In this document: positions 20,170-28,225 of the stretch, piece after piece | Layout of the letters: each line of letters begins with the position of its first letter | Numbering within the stretch: the stretch's first letter is position 1 | Assembly: GCF_025398195.1 (NCBI RefSeq) | Contig: NZ_JAODNV010000016.1 | Location: 1-64,000 of the forward strand | Origin: Chelativorans petroleitrophicus | GTDB taxonomy: Bacteria; Pseudomonadota; Alphaproteobacteria; Rhizobiales; Rhizobiaceae | DNA length: 64,000 nucleotides | Reading direction: 5' to 3' | Program-made: the position numbers and the translations under genes | Notes under the pieces: model-generated | The model's input: only the letters and a program-made list of their open reading frames with translations | Told to the model about the DNA's origin: nothing | The model's database searches: none

Positions 20170-21066
20170 GTGACGACTCCGCTTATCCATCCCGGCTGGG
20201 CGCCTCCTGCGGCCAATATGCTCAGCGGCTATTCGCTCGAGATGACGGCGAAGGACATCGATTCGCTTCGCGCGGCAGCACCCGCCATCAGGCCCGGCGC
20301 ATCGGTCTCCATCGCCTTCCTGCCAAACGAGACTCTTGCCGCGCGCGTGGCCGCGGCGAAGGCCATACGCGAGCTCGGATTCGAGCCAATGCCGCATTTT
20401 GCGGCGAGGCGGTTCCGCTCGCCGGCGGAGTTTGAGGACTATCTTGCGGCAGCCGTGGCTGAGGCGGGCGTGCGGCGCTGTTTCGTGATCGCCGGTGATC
20501 CGGCAAACCCGCAGGGGCCCTTCGAGAACAGCATGGCGCTGATTGAGACCGGGGCGTTCGAGCGGTACGGAATTGCCGGCCTTGGCGTCGGCGGCCACCC
20601 CGAAGGTCATCCCAGGATGACCAAGGAGCAGAGCTTTGCGGTGCTTCAGGCCAAGTGCGCCGAAATCGTCCGTCGCGGCATGGCACCGTTGGTGGTGACC
20701 CAGTTCGCCTTCGATGCAGACCGCGTCCTTGCTTGGCTCAAGGCGCTGCGGGCGCGGAGGCTCGACGTGCCCGTGCGGATCGGAATACCAGGGCCGGCCG
20801 GCGTCAGCACACTCCTGCGTTTTGCCGCCCGCTGCGGCGTAGGCGCGTCTAAGACGGTGCTTGCGAAATACGGGATCTCGGTGGGCAAGCTTTTCGGCCC
20901 GGCGGGCCCTGACAAGCTTGTCGAGGCACTGGACCGCGGACTCGGCCCCGAACACGGGCCGGTGCGCCTTCACTTTTACCCGTTCGGCGGCTTAGAGAAG
21001 ACCGTCGAGTGGATCAATAGATTCGATCGGGCACACCCATCGCGCATATCGGAAAGGGAAAATTGA
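20170..21066 (+). CDS. Methylenetetrahydrofolate reductase homologue (MetF family)
   Basis: A 298-residue flavoprotein-type TIM barrel. Recognisable MTHFR elements are the GDPANPQGPF segment (about residues 115-125), GLGVGGHPEGHP, VVTQFAFDADRVLAWL and PVRIGIPGPAG. MTHFR interconverts 5,10-methylene-THF and 5-methyl-THF. In LigM-type demethylation it runs in the oxidative direction to regenerate THF, and the neighbouring LigM-like and purU genes point to that role rather than methionine synthesis. I start it at GTG 20170, eight bases after a strong AGGAGG; the frame is open upstream to 20110 without family-like sequence. It is rather divergent from E. coli MetF. Confidence 0.85.
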   Translation: MTTPLIHPGWAPPAANMLSGYSLEMTAKDIDSLRAAAPAIRPGASVSIAFLPNETLAARVAAAKAIRELGFEPMPHFAARRFRSPAEFEDYLAAAVAEAGVRRCFVIAGDPANPQGPFENSMALIETGAFERYGIAGLGVGGHPEGHPRMTKEQSFAVLQAKCAEIVRRGMAPLVVTQFAFDADRVLAWLKALRARRLDVPVRIGIPGPAGVSTLLRFAARCGVGASKTVLAKYGISVGKLFGPAGPDKLVEALDRGLGPEHGPVRLHFYPFGGLEKTVEWINRFDRAHPSRISEREN

Positions 21067-21067
21067 C

Positions 21068-21925
21068 GTGAGCAATTCGTATATCCTGCGTGTCGAGGCA
21101 AAGGACCGGCCGGGGCTGGTCGCCCGCGTCGCCGGTTTCATCGCCGGGCGGGGCGGCAACATCGTCGATGCCCAGCAGTTCGACGATGGTCTCAACGACC
21201 GCTTCTTCATGCGCGTGGCCTTCAGGGCAGCCGAGGACGACACGCTCGAGCGGTTCCGCGGTGCCTTCGCTCCTGTCGGCGAAGAACTCCGGCTCACCTG
21301 GTCCGTCCGAGACCAGCACCACCGAAGCAAAGTGCTGCTGATGGTCTCCAAATGGGATCACTGCCTCGGCGATCTGCTCTACCGTCACCGGATCGGCGAA
21401 TTGCCGATGGAGGTGGTGGGCATCGCCTCCAACCATCCGAGAGAAGCGCTCGTCACCTATCTGCCGGAAGAGATTCCTTTCCACTATCTGCCGGTAACGC
21501 CCGAAACACGGCCGGCTCAGGAAGCGCAGATCAAGCAGCTCGTGGAGGAAACGGGGACCGAGCTCGTCGTTCTGGCCCGCTATATGCAGATACTGTCGGA
21601 CGATCTTGCCGCGTTCCTATCGGGGCGCTGCATCAACATCCATCACAGCTTCTTGCCGGGCTTCAAGGGGGCGAAACCCTACCACCAGGCGCATGAGCGC
21701 GGCGTGAAGATGATTGGGGCGACCGCGCACTACGTTACCCGCGATCTCGACGAAGGCCCGATCATTCACCAGGACGTGGAAGCGATCAGCCACGCCGACA
21801 CGCCGGACGAACTCATCCGCAAGGGGCGCGACATAGAGCGCCGTGTGCTGGCCGAAGCGGTTCGCCTGCATCTTGAAGGCCGCGTCTTCCTCAATGGAAC
21901 GCGGACCGTGGTTTTCAGGGGTTAG
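21068..21925 (+). CDS. purU: Formyltetrahydrofolate deformylase
   Basis: A 285-residue PurU. The N-terminal ACT domain (about residues 4-80: SYILRVEAKDRPGLVARVAG) precedes a formyltransferase-fold hydrolase domain with LARYMQILSDDLAAFLSGRC, INIHHSFLPGFKGAKPYHQA and GATAHYVTRDLDEGPIIHQD, which hold the catalytic Asn, His and Asp. It hydrolyses 10-formyl-THF to formate and THF. One base separates it from the MetF homologue, so the pair is an operon; together with a FolD elsewhere they would turn methyl-THF into formate and free THF. Start GTG 21068. Confidence 0.95.
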   Translation: MSNSYILRVEAKDRPGLVARVAGFIAGRGGNIVDAQQFDDGLNDRFFMRVAFRAAEDDTLERFRGAFAPVGEELRLTWSVRDQHHRSKVLLMVSKWDHCLGDLLYRHRIGELPMEVVGIASNHPREALVTYLPEEIPFHYLPVTPETRPAQEAQIKQLVEETGTELVVLARYMQILSDDLAAFLSGRCINIHHSFLPGFKGAKPYHQAHERGVKMIGATAHYVTRDLDEGPIIHQDVEAISHADTPDELIRKGRDIERRVLAEAVRLHLEGRVFLNGTRTVVFRG

Positions 21926-21959
21926 AAGGCCGCAGCGGCGGCGCATAGCAGCAAGCAAC

Positions 21960-21992
21960 GAGGCTGAGGCGACAGCGCAGCGCCGCAGCCTC
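21960..21992. terminator. Possible bidirectional terminator hairpin
   Basis: GAGGCTG at 21960-21966 pairs perfectly with CAGCCTC at 21986-21992, with an internal CG/CG pair possible. It lies between the convergent purU and MBL genes and is followed by a pyrimidine run (TCTTCTCC) rather than a true U tract. Plausible but weak. Confidence 0.4.
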
Positions 21993-22021
21993 TCTTCTCC
22001 AGCTTTGTACCCAGGCCGGCT

Positions 22022-23044
22022 TCAGGCGTGCCCGGGAGGCGTAAAGGACCCCATCTCCACCGCCAGCGGCGCGATGAGCCTGTCCAACTCCGGCCGGCTG
22101 GTGGCCTGTTTGTCGCCCCTGAAATGACGGTAGCACGTGTCGACATTGATGAGGATGCGCTCCGGCGCCTTCCACGTGCGGAACTCTCCGAGATCGATAT
22201 CTCTTGCCGCTTCCGCGACGGACATTCCCTTCTTGAAGCGCAAGCGCGCTTCATGTTCCACCATTTCGAGATAGCGGCGCGTCGGCGCCAGCCCCGCCTT
22301 GTCCGTGATCGGTCCGTGGCCGGGAACGATGATATCGACGTCGAGCGTTTCCAGATAATCGAGCGCTTTAAGCCAGTTGCTGATCGGCCCGGCCCAGACG
22401 GCCGGCGTGTTACCCAGAAAAACGATGTCCGCCGCGTAGACGATGCGCCTTGCCGGCACATGGACGATGGTATCGCTCGGCGTGTGGGCGGGACCGAACT
22501 CGATGAACTGGACGTCGAGGCTTCCGACACGCAGATCCTTTCTTCCGGAAAAGGTGCTCGTCGGCATGGCTGGCTCGAAGCCCTCAATGTGAAAGGGCGG
22601 CCCCCACGTATAGTGAATATAATCGCCCACGATGCCCGCCGGCCTATTATTCACATAGTCCCGCATGCGCGCCACGGCCGGCGCCCGCTCGCGCATGTTG
22701 TTCGCCGTGGTCTCGGTTGCGATGATCTCGGCATGCTCTACGAGCCGATTGCCAAACGTGTGGTCGGCATCGCGATGCGTGTTCAGCACCCTGCGGATGT
22801 CCCTGGCCGCCACGCCCGTCTTTTGCTCGATCTCGCGCAGCATCGCCGCCGTAAGGCGCTCATCGCGCAAGGTATCGATCAGAAGCGTATCACCGTCATC
22901 GAGAATGAAGCCGGAGTTGCTCCAACCTGAATATGGCGGCCTGTCCGGCTGCATGTATGCGAAGCACCCGCCGCCGAGATCATGGAGACCCTGCGTGTAA
23001 GGCCATTTGCCATGGCCCAGGCTGCCCGTTGACGATGGCGACAT
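22022..23044 (-). CDS. MBL-fold metallo-hydrolase
   Basis: A 340-residue metallo-beta-lactamase fold protein. Motifs are DTLLIDTL, NTHRDADHTFGN (about residues 90-101), FGPAHTPSDTIVHVP, and VPGHGPITD. The usual zinc motif is HxHxDH; here it reads His-Arg-Asp-Ala-Asp-His, with Asp in place of the second His. The role is probably hydrolysis of a thioester, lactone or ester, unspecified. The start is ATG 23044, which has AGGAG seven bases upstream, not the ATG 15 bases earlier. It ends the minus-strand operon begun by the TRAP genes (33-base gap from DctM), so its substrate may be the imported compound or a derivative. Confidence 0.82.
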   Translation of the reverse strand: MSPSSTGSLGHGKWPYTQGLHDLGGGCFAYMQPDRPPYSGWSNSGFILDDGDTLLIDTLRDERLTAAMLREIEQKTGVAARDIRRVLNTHRDADHTFGNRLVEHAEIIATETTANNMRERAPAVARMRDYVNNRPAGIVGDYIHYTWGPPFHIEGFEPAMPTSTFSGRKDLRVGSLDVQFIEFGPAHTPSDTIVHVPARRIVYAADIVFLGNTPAVWAGPISNWLKALDYLETLDVDIIVPGHGPITDKAGLAPTRRYLEMVEHEARLRFKKGMSVAEAARDIDLGEFRTWKAPERILINVDTCYRHFRGDKQATSRPELDRLIAPLAVEMGSFTPPGHA

Positions 23045-23077
23045 GGTGCTTCTCCTCAACTTGCTTTTCCCGATGCT

Positions 23078-24397
23078 TCAGCGCGCAAGACTAGGTAGGA
23101 AGGTCACGATCTCCGGCACGAAAGTTAGGATGACGACGCCGACCATCGCGACCAGGATCATCGGAATGACCGCCTTGTAGATCTCGCTCATAGGCACATC
23201 CGGAGCGGCGGATTTGAACACGAACATCGTGTAGCCCAGCGGCGGGGTGATCCCGCCGAACATGAGATTGATCAGCAGCATCATCCAGAACCAGAGCGGG
23301 TCGAAGCCGAGCTGTTCGATGATGGGTGAGTAAACCGGCACCAGGATCAGCATCACCGCAAGCTGATCGATGAACATGCAGAGGATGAACACGGCGACCA
23401 TCATAACGAGATAGACAAGCCAGGGATCGACCGTCAGCCCACTGGCAAATTCGATGAGGCCCTGCGTCGCGCCTGTATAGGCGAGAAGCTGGGTGAACAG
23501 CCGGGAACTCGCAATGATGAAGAGCACCGTGCCGGTGGTGATCGCCGCGCCGTAAAGCGTCTGCCCGATCATCTTGAAAGAGAATGTCCCGAAGAGGAAG
23601 CTCATCAGGATCGCCCCAACCACGCCGACAGCGGCCGCTTCAGTCGGCTGCGCGATGCCCAGCATCACCAGTCCGAGCGTCAGGAAGATGATGCCGCTCA
23701 GCGGAATGATGGGCAGGATTGTCTTGAAGCGGGCCCTGGCGTCCATCGGCGTGTCTTCGACGGCGGCGCCTCCGTGGGAGTCAAGCTTGGGATTGATGAG
23801 CACCCGCACCAGCGCATAGGCCATATAGCAACCGGCGAGCAGCAGGCCCGGGCCGATGCCGGCGAGGAGAAACTTCTGAATGGAAAGATTGGCAAGCGTC
23901 GCCAGGATGATGGCGACGACGCTCGGCGGGATGATCGCGTCGAGCGTGGCGCCGGCGAGGATCGTTCCCACTGCCAGGCGTCGGTCGCAACCACGCTCCA
24001 CCATCGTCGGATAAACAAAGCGCCCGAGCACCGACACGGACGCCATGGTCGAACCGGAAATGGCGCCGATGAAGGCAGCCACCACCACGGCGATGAAATA
24101 GAGCCGGCCGCGGATCACGCCGATGAGCGTGTCGAAGGCCTTGAACAGGAGAGAGACGCCGCCTGTCCGGAACATCAATTCGCCAAGCAGAATGAACATC
24201 GGCACGGCGACAAAGGCCTCGACCGTGGTCGTGTCCAGCATCGAGTTGACGAAAAGGCCGAGCCCGTTCGGCCCTACGAAATAGATCACCGCCACCACGT
24301 TCCGGATCATGAAGCAGGCGAAGAGCGGAAGGCCGGAGGCGAACATCGCCAGCATGGCCGAGAACATGACGAGAAGGGTCAGCCACCACATGATCAA
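23078..24397 (-). CDS. TRAP transporter large permease (DctM family) 1
   Basis: A 439-residue protein with about 12 hydrophobic membrane segments, the ion-coupled channel of a TRAP importer. Family marks include FILLGELMFRTGG, GAISGSTMASVSVLGRFVYP, IIPPSVVAIILATLANLS, and the C-terminal FGGITPPLGYTMFVFKS. With DctQ and DctP it takes up an organic acid using the sodium or proton gradient. It overlaps the DctQ gene by four bases. Confidence 0.94.
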   Translation of the reverse strand: MIMWWLTLLVMFSAMLAMFASGLPLFACFMIRNVVAVIYFVGPNGLGLFVNSMLDTTTVEAFVAVPMFILLGELMFRTGGVSLLFKAFDTLIGVIRGRLYFIAVVVAAFIGAISGSTMASVSVLGRFVYPTMVERGCDRRLAVGTILAGATLDAIIPPSVVAIILATLANLSIQKFLLAGIGPGLLLAGCYMAYALVRVLINPKLDSHGGAAVEDTPMDARARFKTILPIIPLSGIIFLTLGLVMLGIAQPTEAAAVGVVGAILMSFLFGTFSFKMIGQTLYGAAITTGTVLFIIASSRLFTQLLAYTGATQGLIEFASGLTVDPWLVYLVMMVAVFILCMFIDQLAVMLILVPVYSPIIEQLGFDPLWFWMMLLINLMFGGITPPLGYTMFVFKSAAPDVPMSEIYKAVIPMILVAMVGVVILTFVPEIVTFLPSLAR

Positions 24398-24885
24398 AAT
24401 TCCACGGTGTCTTCCGGCGCCTCATCGGCCGGGGCGATAAAATTGAGGGCGGAAAGCACGAGGCCGAAGGTCATGACGGCGGTGAGCCACCAGCGCGGAA
24501 TCTGGTTCGCCATCGTCGTAAGCACGCCCTGATGATACTGCCGGATGCACAGATCGAGGACGAAAGCGGCGACGATCATCAGCACGGTCGCCGAAACGAG
24601 CTCCAGCACGCGCGTCACCTTGCGGAAAAGCGGTTGCGGAAGCGCTTCCAGAACCATGGTGACGGCGATATGCCCCCGCTGCCGGGTGACCAGCGGCAGC
24701 GACAGAAAGACCATCACGCACAGCATGTAGCTGCCGGTATCGCCCGACCAGTTGAGCGGATTGTTCAGGCCGTACCGGGCGACCACCTCAGCGACATAGA
24801 TTACCGCCGCGATGCCGACTGCAGTGGCGGCCAGGATCGCGCATGCTTTGGAGATGAACCGTAAAGCCGAGTTGACGAAATGCAT
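24394..24885 (-). CDS. TRAP transporter small permease (DctQ family) 1
   Basis: A 163-residue protein with four predicted membrane segments and the family motifs VARYGLNNPLNWSGDTGSYM and PLVTRQRGHIAVTMV. It is the small membrane subunit of the TRAP importer. I use the ATG at 24885, which has GAGAGG about 4 bases upstream, rather than the GTG four codons earlier. It lies between DctP (126-base gap) and DctM (four-base overlap). Confidence 0.9.
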   Translation of the reverse strand: MHFVNSALRFISKACAILAATAVGIAAVIYVAEVVARYGLNNPLNWSGDTGSYMLCVMVFLSLPLVTRQRGHIAVTMVLEALPQPLFRKVTRVLELVSATVLMIVAAFVLDLCIRQYHQGVLTTMANQIPRWWLTAVMTFGLVLSALNFIAPADEAPEDTVEF

Positions 24886-25011
24886 TGAACCTCTCACCCG
24901 CGCGCCGCGTGCGCACGGTCTGTTTCAGGTCGGCGGAGGATCCGAGCTTGTTTCGACGCTGTTATTCACGCGTCTTTCGCTGGCGGTTCGTCCGCCGGCC
25001 ATTCCGACCGG

Positions 25012-25992
25012 CTAGTTTTTGTCCGAAAGTTCGAGCAGCGCCTTTACGTCGTCGGGCCGCGAGCGCATTGCGATTTCGCGCTGGCCCGCGACGTACAGCT
25101 TATCAAGCTCGGGAGCGACTTCAGGGCTGAATTCGGTGAACTGGACGCCGTTCTCCAGCATGATCCTGGTTTCATCCGCCGCCTGCTTGGCGAAGAACTC
25201 CACCGCCCTGTGCTCAAGGTCGAGCCCTGCCTTCATGATCGCGTCCTGCTGATCCTTGGGCAGCGAGTCGAATTTGGCGGCGTTCATGAAGACGGCGTTG
25301 TGGCTCTTGCCGAATGTGGGCTTCGCCAGGAAACTGGTGACCTCGTAGAGCTTGAACTCGGCCGTAGCGATCTCCGGCCAGACGACGCCGTCAAGCGTGC
25401 CCCTCTGCAAGGCGGCGTAGGCGTCTGCGTGCCCCATCGACACGGGTGCACCGCCGAGGGCACGAACGATCCCTTCATAGCTCGCGTTCGAGCGGATTTT
25501 CCGCCCCTCAAGCCTAGTATCGCCGGTAAGCGGCTCACGGAAAACGAAGGTGGTCTCGCCGATCGCGAAAATGGCCAGGGGAAAGACGCCGAAATTCTCG
25601 CGGTAGTAGTCGTTCAGCCACTGCCTGATGCCGGAGGAAGTCAGAAGCTCCGGATCGGAAGTCTCGGGAATGGCGGAAATGCCCACGCCAATGCCGGTCT
25701 GCGCCTGATGATATGAGGGAGCCGTGTACATTATGTCGAAAACCCCCTGGGTGAGGGGCTCGAACTGCTCGAACGGCGGAACGGTTTCCGGGCCGTTGTC
25801 CTGAAAGGTAATCTCGCCGCCGGTCGCCTCGGTGACCGCCTTTTGAAAGCCGTAATAAAGTTCCGAGACCTGCTTCAGATTCTGCGGAAAGGCCCTGATC
25901 GACCGGAGGGTTTCGGCCGCCGCCGGGTTCGTGAAAGTCGCGACGGCAATTGCCGTGGCTGCCGCGAGAACGCAGGAAAGGTTGAGTCTCAT
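25012..25992 (-). CDS. TRAP transporter solute-binding protein (DctP family) 1
   Basis: A 326-residue periplasmic binding protein with a Sec signal peptide (about residues 1-25, ending PAAAE). The family region LEGRKIRSNASYEGIVRALGG contains the Arg that usually salt-bridges a substrate carboxylate, followed by AYAALQRGTLDGVVWP. It captures an organic anion for the DctQM pair downstream. The start is ATG 25992 with GGGAGG six bases upstream; the open frame runs further to 26106 without sense. A copy of the repeated regulatory element lies 111 bases upstream, linking it to the NmrA-LigM and thiolase operons. Confidence 0.92.
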   Translation of the reverse strand: MRLNLSCVLAAATAIAVATFTNPAAAETLRSIRAFPQNLKQVSELYYGFQKAVTEATGGEITFQDNGPETVPPFEQFEPLTQGVFDIMYTAPSYHQAQTGIGVGISAIPETSDPELLTSSGIRQWLNDYYRENFGVFPLAIFAIGETTFVFREPLTGDTRLEGRKIRSNASYEGIVRALGGAPVSMGHADAYAALQRGTLDGVVWPEIATAEFKLYEVTSFLAKPTFGKSHNAVFMNAAKFDSLPKDQQDAIMKAGLDLEHRAVEFFAKQAADETRIMLENGVQFTEFSPEVAPELDKLYVAGQREIAMRSRPDDVKALLELSDKN

Positions 25993-26103
25993 TTTTTCCT
26001 CCCAGAGATACTCTGCCTGATGGGGCCGGAAGCGGTTTTTCCTGTCCGGACGGAGCTCTTCTCCCAAGAACTCCGTCTGGCCCAAACACCGCAACTCGTT
26101 CGG

Positions 26104-26153
26104 CAATTTTGAGGCAGGTGACCAAGGGAAGGTAGTCGTGCGAACACGCTATT
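26104..26153 (-). promoter_or_regulatory. Regulatory element copy C, before the first TRAP operon
   Basis: Read on the minus strand from 26153 it begins AATAGCGTGTTCGCAC, has GGTCACCTG starting 30 bases in, then CAAAATT, with the same spacing as copies A and B. It lies in the gap between the end of the alpha/beta hydrolase gene and DctP. The hydrolase stop codon TAG is formed by bases of the element's AATAGCG. Confidence 0.65.
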
Positions 26154-26922
26154 TTTCTACGGGTGGCCGGACAATACCGCCTGAACGGCCGGCACGCCGT
26201 TCGATCCGCAGGAGAGCACCCGCAAGTCCCTCCGCGTTGGAGAGGAAAGGGGAATGATCGCAGTACAGTGTTTCAACCGCCTCCACCGGCAGAGATTCCT
26301 GCATCAGACGCTGTTCGGAAAGGGGGATCACGCGATCCTCCGTGCATTCCACGTAGAATCGGGGCACGGTTCCGAACCTGCCTTCGGAAAGGCGAAGCCG
26401 CGTGCGGGAAGGCTGAAAAGGATCGGCCATAAGGCGCCCGGCGGCCAAAAGCCGGTCCTCGGGAGCGCAGCAGTTGTAGAAGAACTCCGCGGCCGCGAGA
26501 GGGTCCACCCGTGTCCCGGCCTTCTCACCGATGACGGAAATGGCGTTGGCGCGGGAGAAGGGACTTTGCACCGGCTGTCTTGCCTTGAACGACGACGCCG
26601 AGTCGCCATCCGGAAGCATGAAAGCGGCGATGTAGACGAGCGCGCGTATGGCTTCCGGCGCGATTTCCGCTGCCGTGCTGATCACCACGCCGCCACGGCT
26701 GTGGCCGCACAGGATAACCGGCTCCGGCTGCACCCGCACAAGGCTGGCAACGAACCGGCCCCAGCCCTCAAGGGTGACGGCGGCAAGCTCCGCTTCCTCT
26801 CCGCCTATTCCCGGCAGGTCCGGCGCAAGGACGTGATGCCCCTCCCGGCGCAGGGCATCGGCCACCTTGGCAAAGCACCAGCCCGAATGCCACGCTCCAT
26901 GCACGAAGAGGAAAAACGCCAT
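26149..26922 (-). CDS. Alpha/beta hydrolase (esterase-like)
   Basis: A 257-residue alpha/beta hydrolase without signal peptide. It has the oxyanion HGAWHSGW near residue 8, the nucleophile elbow GHSRGG (Ser about 75), an acid in ECTEDRVIP, and a catalytic His in CDHSPF. The small, compact form and AFMLPDG cap resemble plant SABP2/EstC-type methyl-ester hydrolases. It is divergent from the thiolase operon across copy B of the regulatory element and upstream of TRAP operon 1. A role opening an ester of the imported compound is inference. Confidence 0.85.
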   Translation of the reverse strand: MAFFLFVHGAWHSGWCFAKVADALRREGHHVLAPDLPGIGGEEAELAAVTLEGWGRFVASLVRVQPEPVILCGHSRGGVVISTAAEIAPEAIRALVYIAAFMLPDGDSASSFKARQPVQSPFSRANAISVIGEKAGTRVDPLAAAEFFYNCCAPEDRLLAAGRLMADPFQPSRTRLRLSEGRFGTVPRFYVECTEDRVIPLSEQRLMQESLPVEAVETLYCDHSPFLSNAEGLAGALLRIERRAGRSGGIVRPPVEK

Positions 26923-26978
26923 ATCTGAACATCGCCCGCTTCACGTTCGGGATTATGGCCTACCCCTTCCTGCCGGGA

Positions 26979-27029
26979 AATAGCGTGCTCCCACGAATAT
27001 GCATTTCGGTTCGCGTGCGCAAATCTTCC
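26979..27029 (+). promoter_or_regulatory. Regulatory element copy B, before the thiolase operon
   Basis: It begins AATAGCGTGCTCCCAC, identical to copy A over the first 12 bases, and carries GCGTG and GCAAATCTT at the same offsets as GTG and GCAAATTTT in copy A. GCAAAT starts exactly 40 bases into both copies. It ends about 21 bases before the thiolase ATG at 27050 and 57 bases from the divergent hydrolase start. Confidence 0.7.
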
Positions 27030-27049
27030 ATGTCATGAGAGGAGGTGTC

Positions 27050-28225
27050 ATGACAGGCGCATTCATCATCGGCTGGGGCCACACCAAATTTGGCCGCCTC
27101 GAATCCAAGTCCATCGAGGATCTCATCGTCGATGCCGCCCGCGAGGCGATCGACCACGCGGGCATTCAAGCGTCGGACGTCGACGCCATCTTTGTCGGGA
27201 ACTTCAACAGCGGCCTGATACCTGACGGCTTCGTCTCGTCCATGGCGCTCGCGGTCGACCCGTCACTGCGCTTCAAGCCGGCGACCCGGCTTGAAAACGC
27301 CTGTGCTTCGGGCTCGGCCGCGGTTTATGCGGCGCGGGACGCCATCCGCGCGGGCTCCGTGAAGACGGCTCTCGTCATCGGCGCGGAGAAGATGACGCTG
27401 CGCGACACCGCCGGCGTCACGGAAGCGCTTGCCGGCGCCTCGTACCAGCCAGAGGAAGGCGGCGTCTCATTTCCGCAGGTCTTCGCGCGTTTCGCGCAGG
27501 CCTATTTTCAGGCCTACGGCGATCACTCCGGAACGCTCGCCCGGATCGCGTCCAAGAACCACCACAACGCGATGCACAACCCCCTGGCGCATCTGCACAA
27601 GCCGCTCGATTTCGAGTTCTGCAACACGGTGAGCGACAAGAACCCGATGATCGCGGCGCCGCTCAGGATGTCCGACTGCTCGCTGATATCGGACGGCGCG
27701 GCGGCCCTCGTCATGACGAGCAAGGAGGTGGTCGCCGAGCGCGAGACGGCCATCGCCTTCCGGGCAGCCGTTCAGGTGAACGACTATCTGCCGATGTCGC
27801 GGCGCGACCTTCTGGCCTTCGAAGGCCCCTCGGAAGCCTTTCGGCGCGCCTTCGACGAAGCCGGCATCACCGTTCATGACCTCGACTTCGCCGAAGTGCA
27901 TGACTGCTTCACCATCGCGGAACTCATGATCTATGAAGCCATGGGGCTTGCACCGAAGGGCCAGGGTCGCAGAGCCATCGACGATGGAACCGTCATGCGG
28001 GACGGGAGGCTGCCCGTCAATCTGTCGGGAGGCCTGAAGGCCAAGGGGCATCCGGTCGGGGCGACCGGCGTCTCGATGCACGTGCTTGCGGCCATGCAAC
28101 TCTCCAATCAGGCGGGCGCGATGCAGAAGCCGGGCGCAAGCCTCGGCTGCGTGTTCAACATGGGAGGGTCTGGCGTGGCCAACTACTGCTCGATCCTCGA
28201 GCCGGTCAGGGCGGCTTCCCGATGA
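27050..28225 (+). CDS. Thiolase family protein (acetyl-CoA acetyltransferase type)
   Basis: A 391-residue thiolase. The nucleophilic Cys sits in LENACASGSAAVY (about Cys 86). Later come HDCFTIAELMIYEAMGL and GGLKAKGHPVGATGVS with the active-site His, and the C-terminal GCVFNMGGSGVANYCSIL, where many thiolases have a second Cys in a CxG context. The pattern fits the SCP-x/3-ketoacyl-CoA thiolase branch that cleaves branched or bulky 3-ketoacyl-CoAs. The start is ATG 27050 behind GAGGAGGTG. It overlaps the acyl-CoA synthetase by four bases and leads the operon. Confidence 0.9.
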   Translation: MTGAFIIGWGHTKFGRLESKSIEDLIVDAAREAIDHAGIQASDVDAIFVGNFNSGLIPDGFVSSMALAVDPSLRFKPATRLENACASGSAAVYAARDAIRAGSVKTALVIGAEKMTLRDTAGVTEALAGASYQPEEGGVSFPQVFARFAQAYFQAYGDHSGTLARIASKNHHNAMHNPLAHLHKPLDFEFCNTVSDKNPMIAAPLRMSDCSLISDGAAALVMTSKEVVAERETAIAFRAAVQVNDYLPMSRRDLLAFEGPSEAFRRAFDEAGITVHDLDFAEVHDCFTIAELMIYEAMGLAPKGQGRRAIDDGTVMRDGRLPVNLSGGLKAKGHPVGATGVSMHVLAAMQLSNQAGAMQKPGASLGCVFNMGGSGVANYCSILEPVRAASR

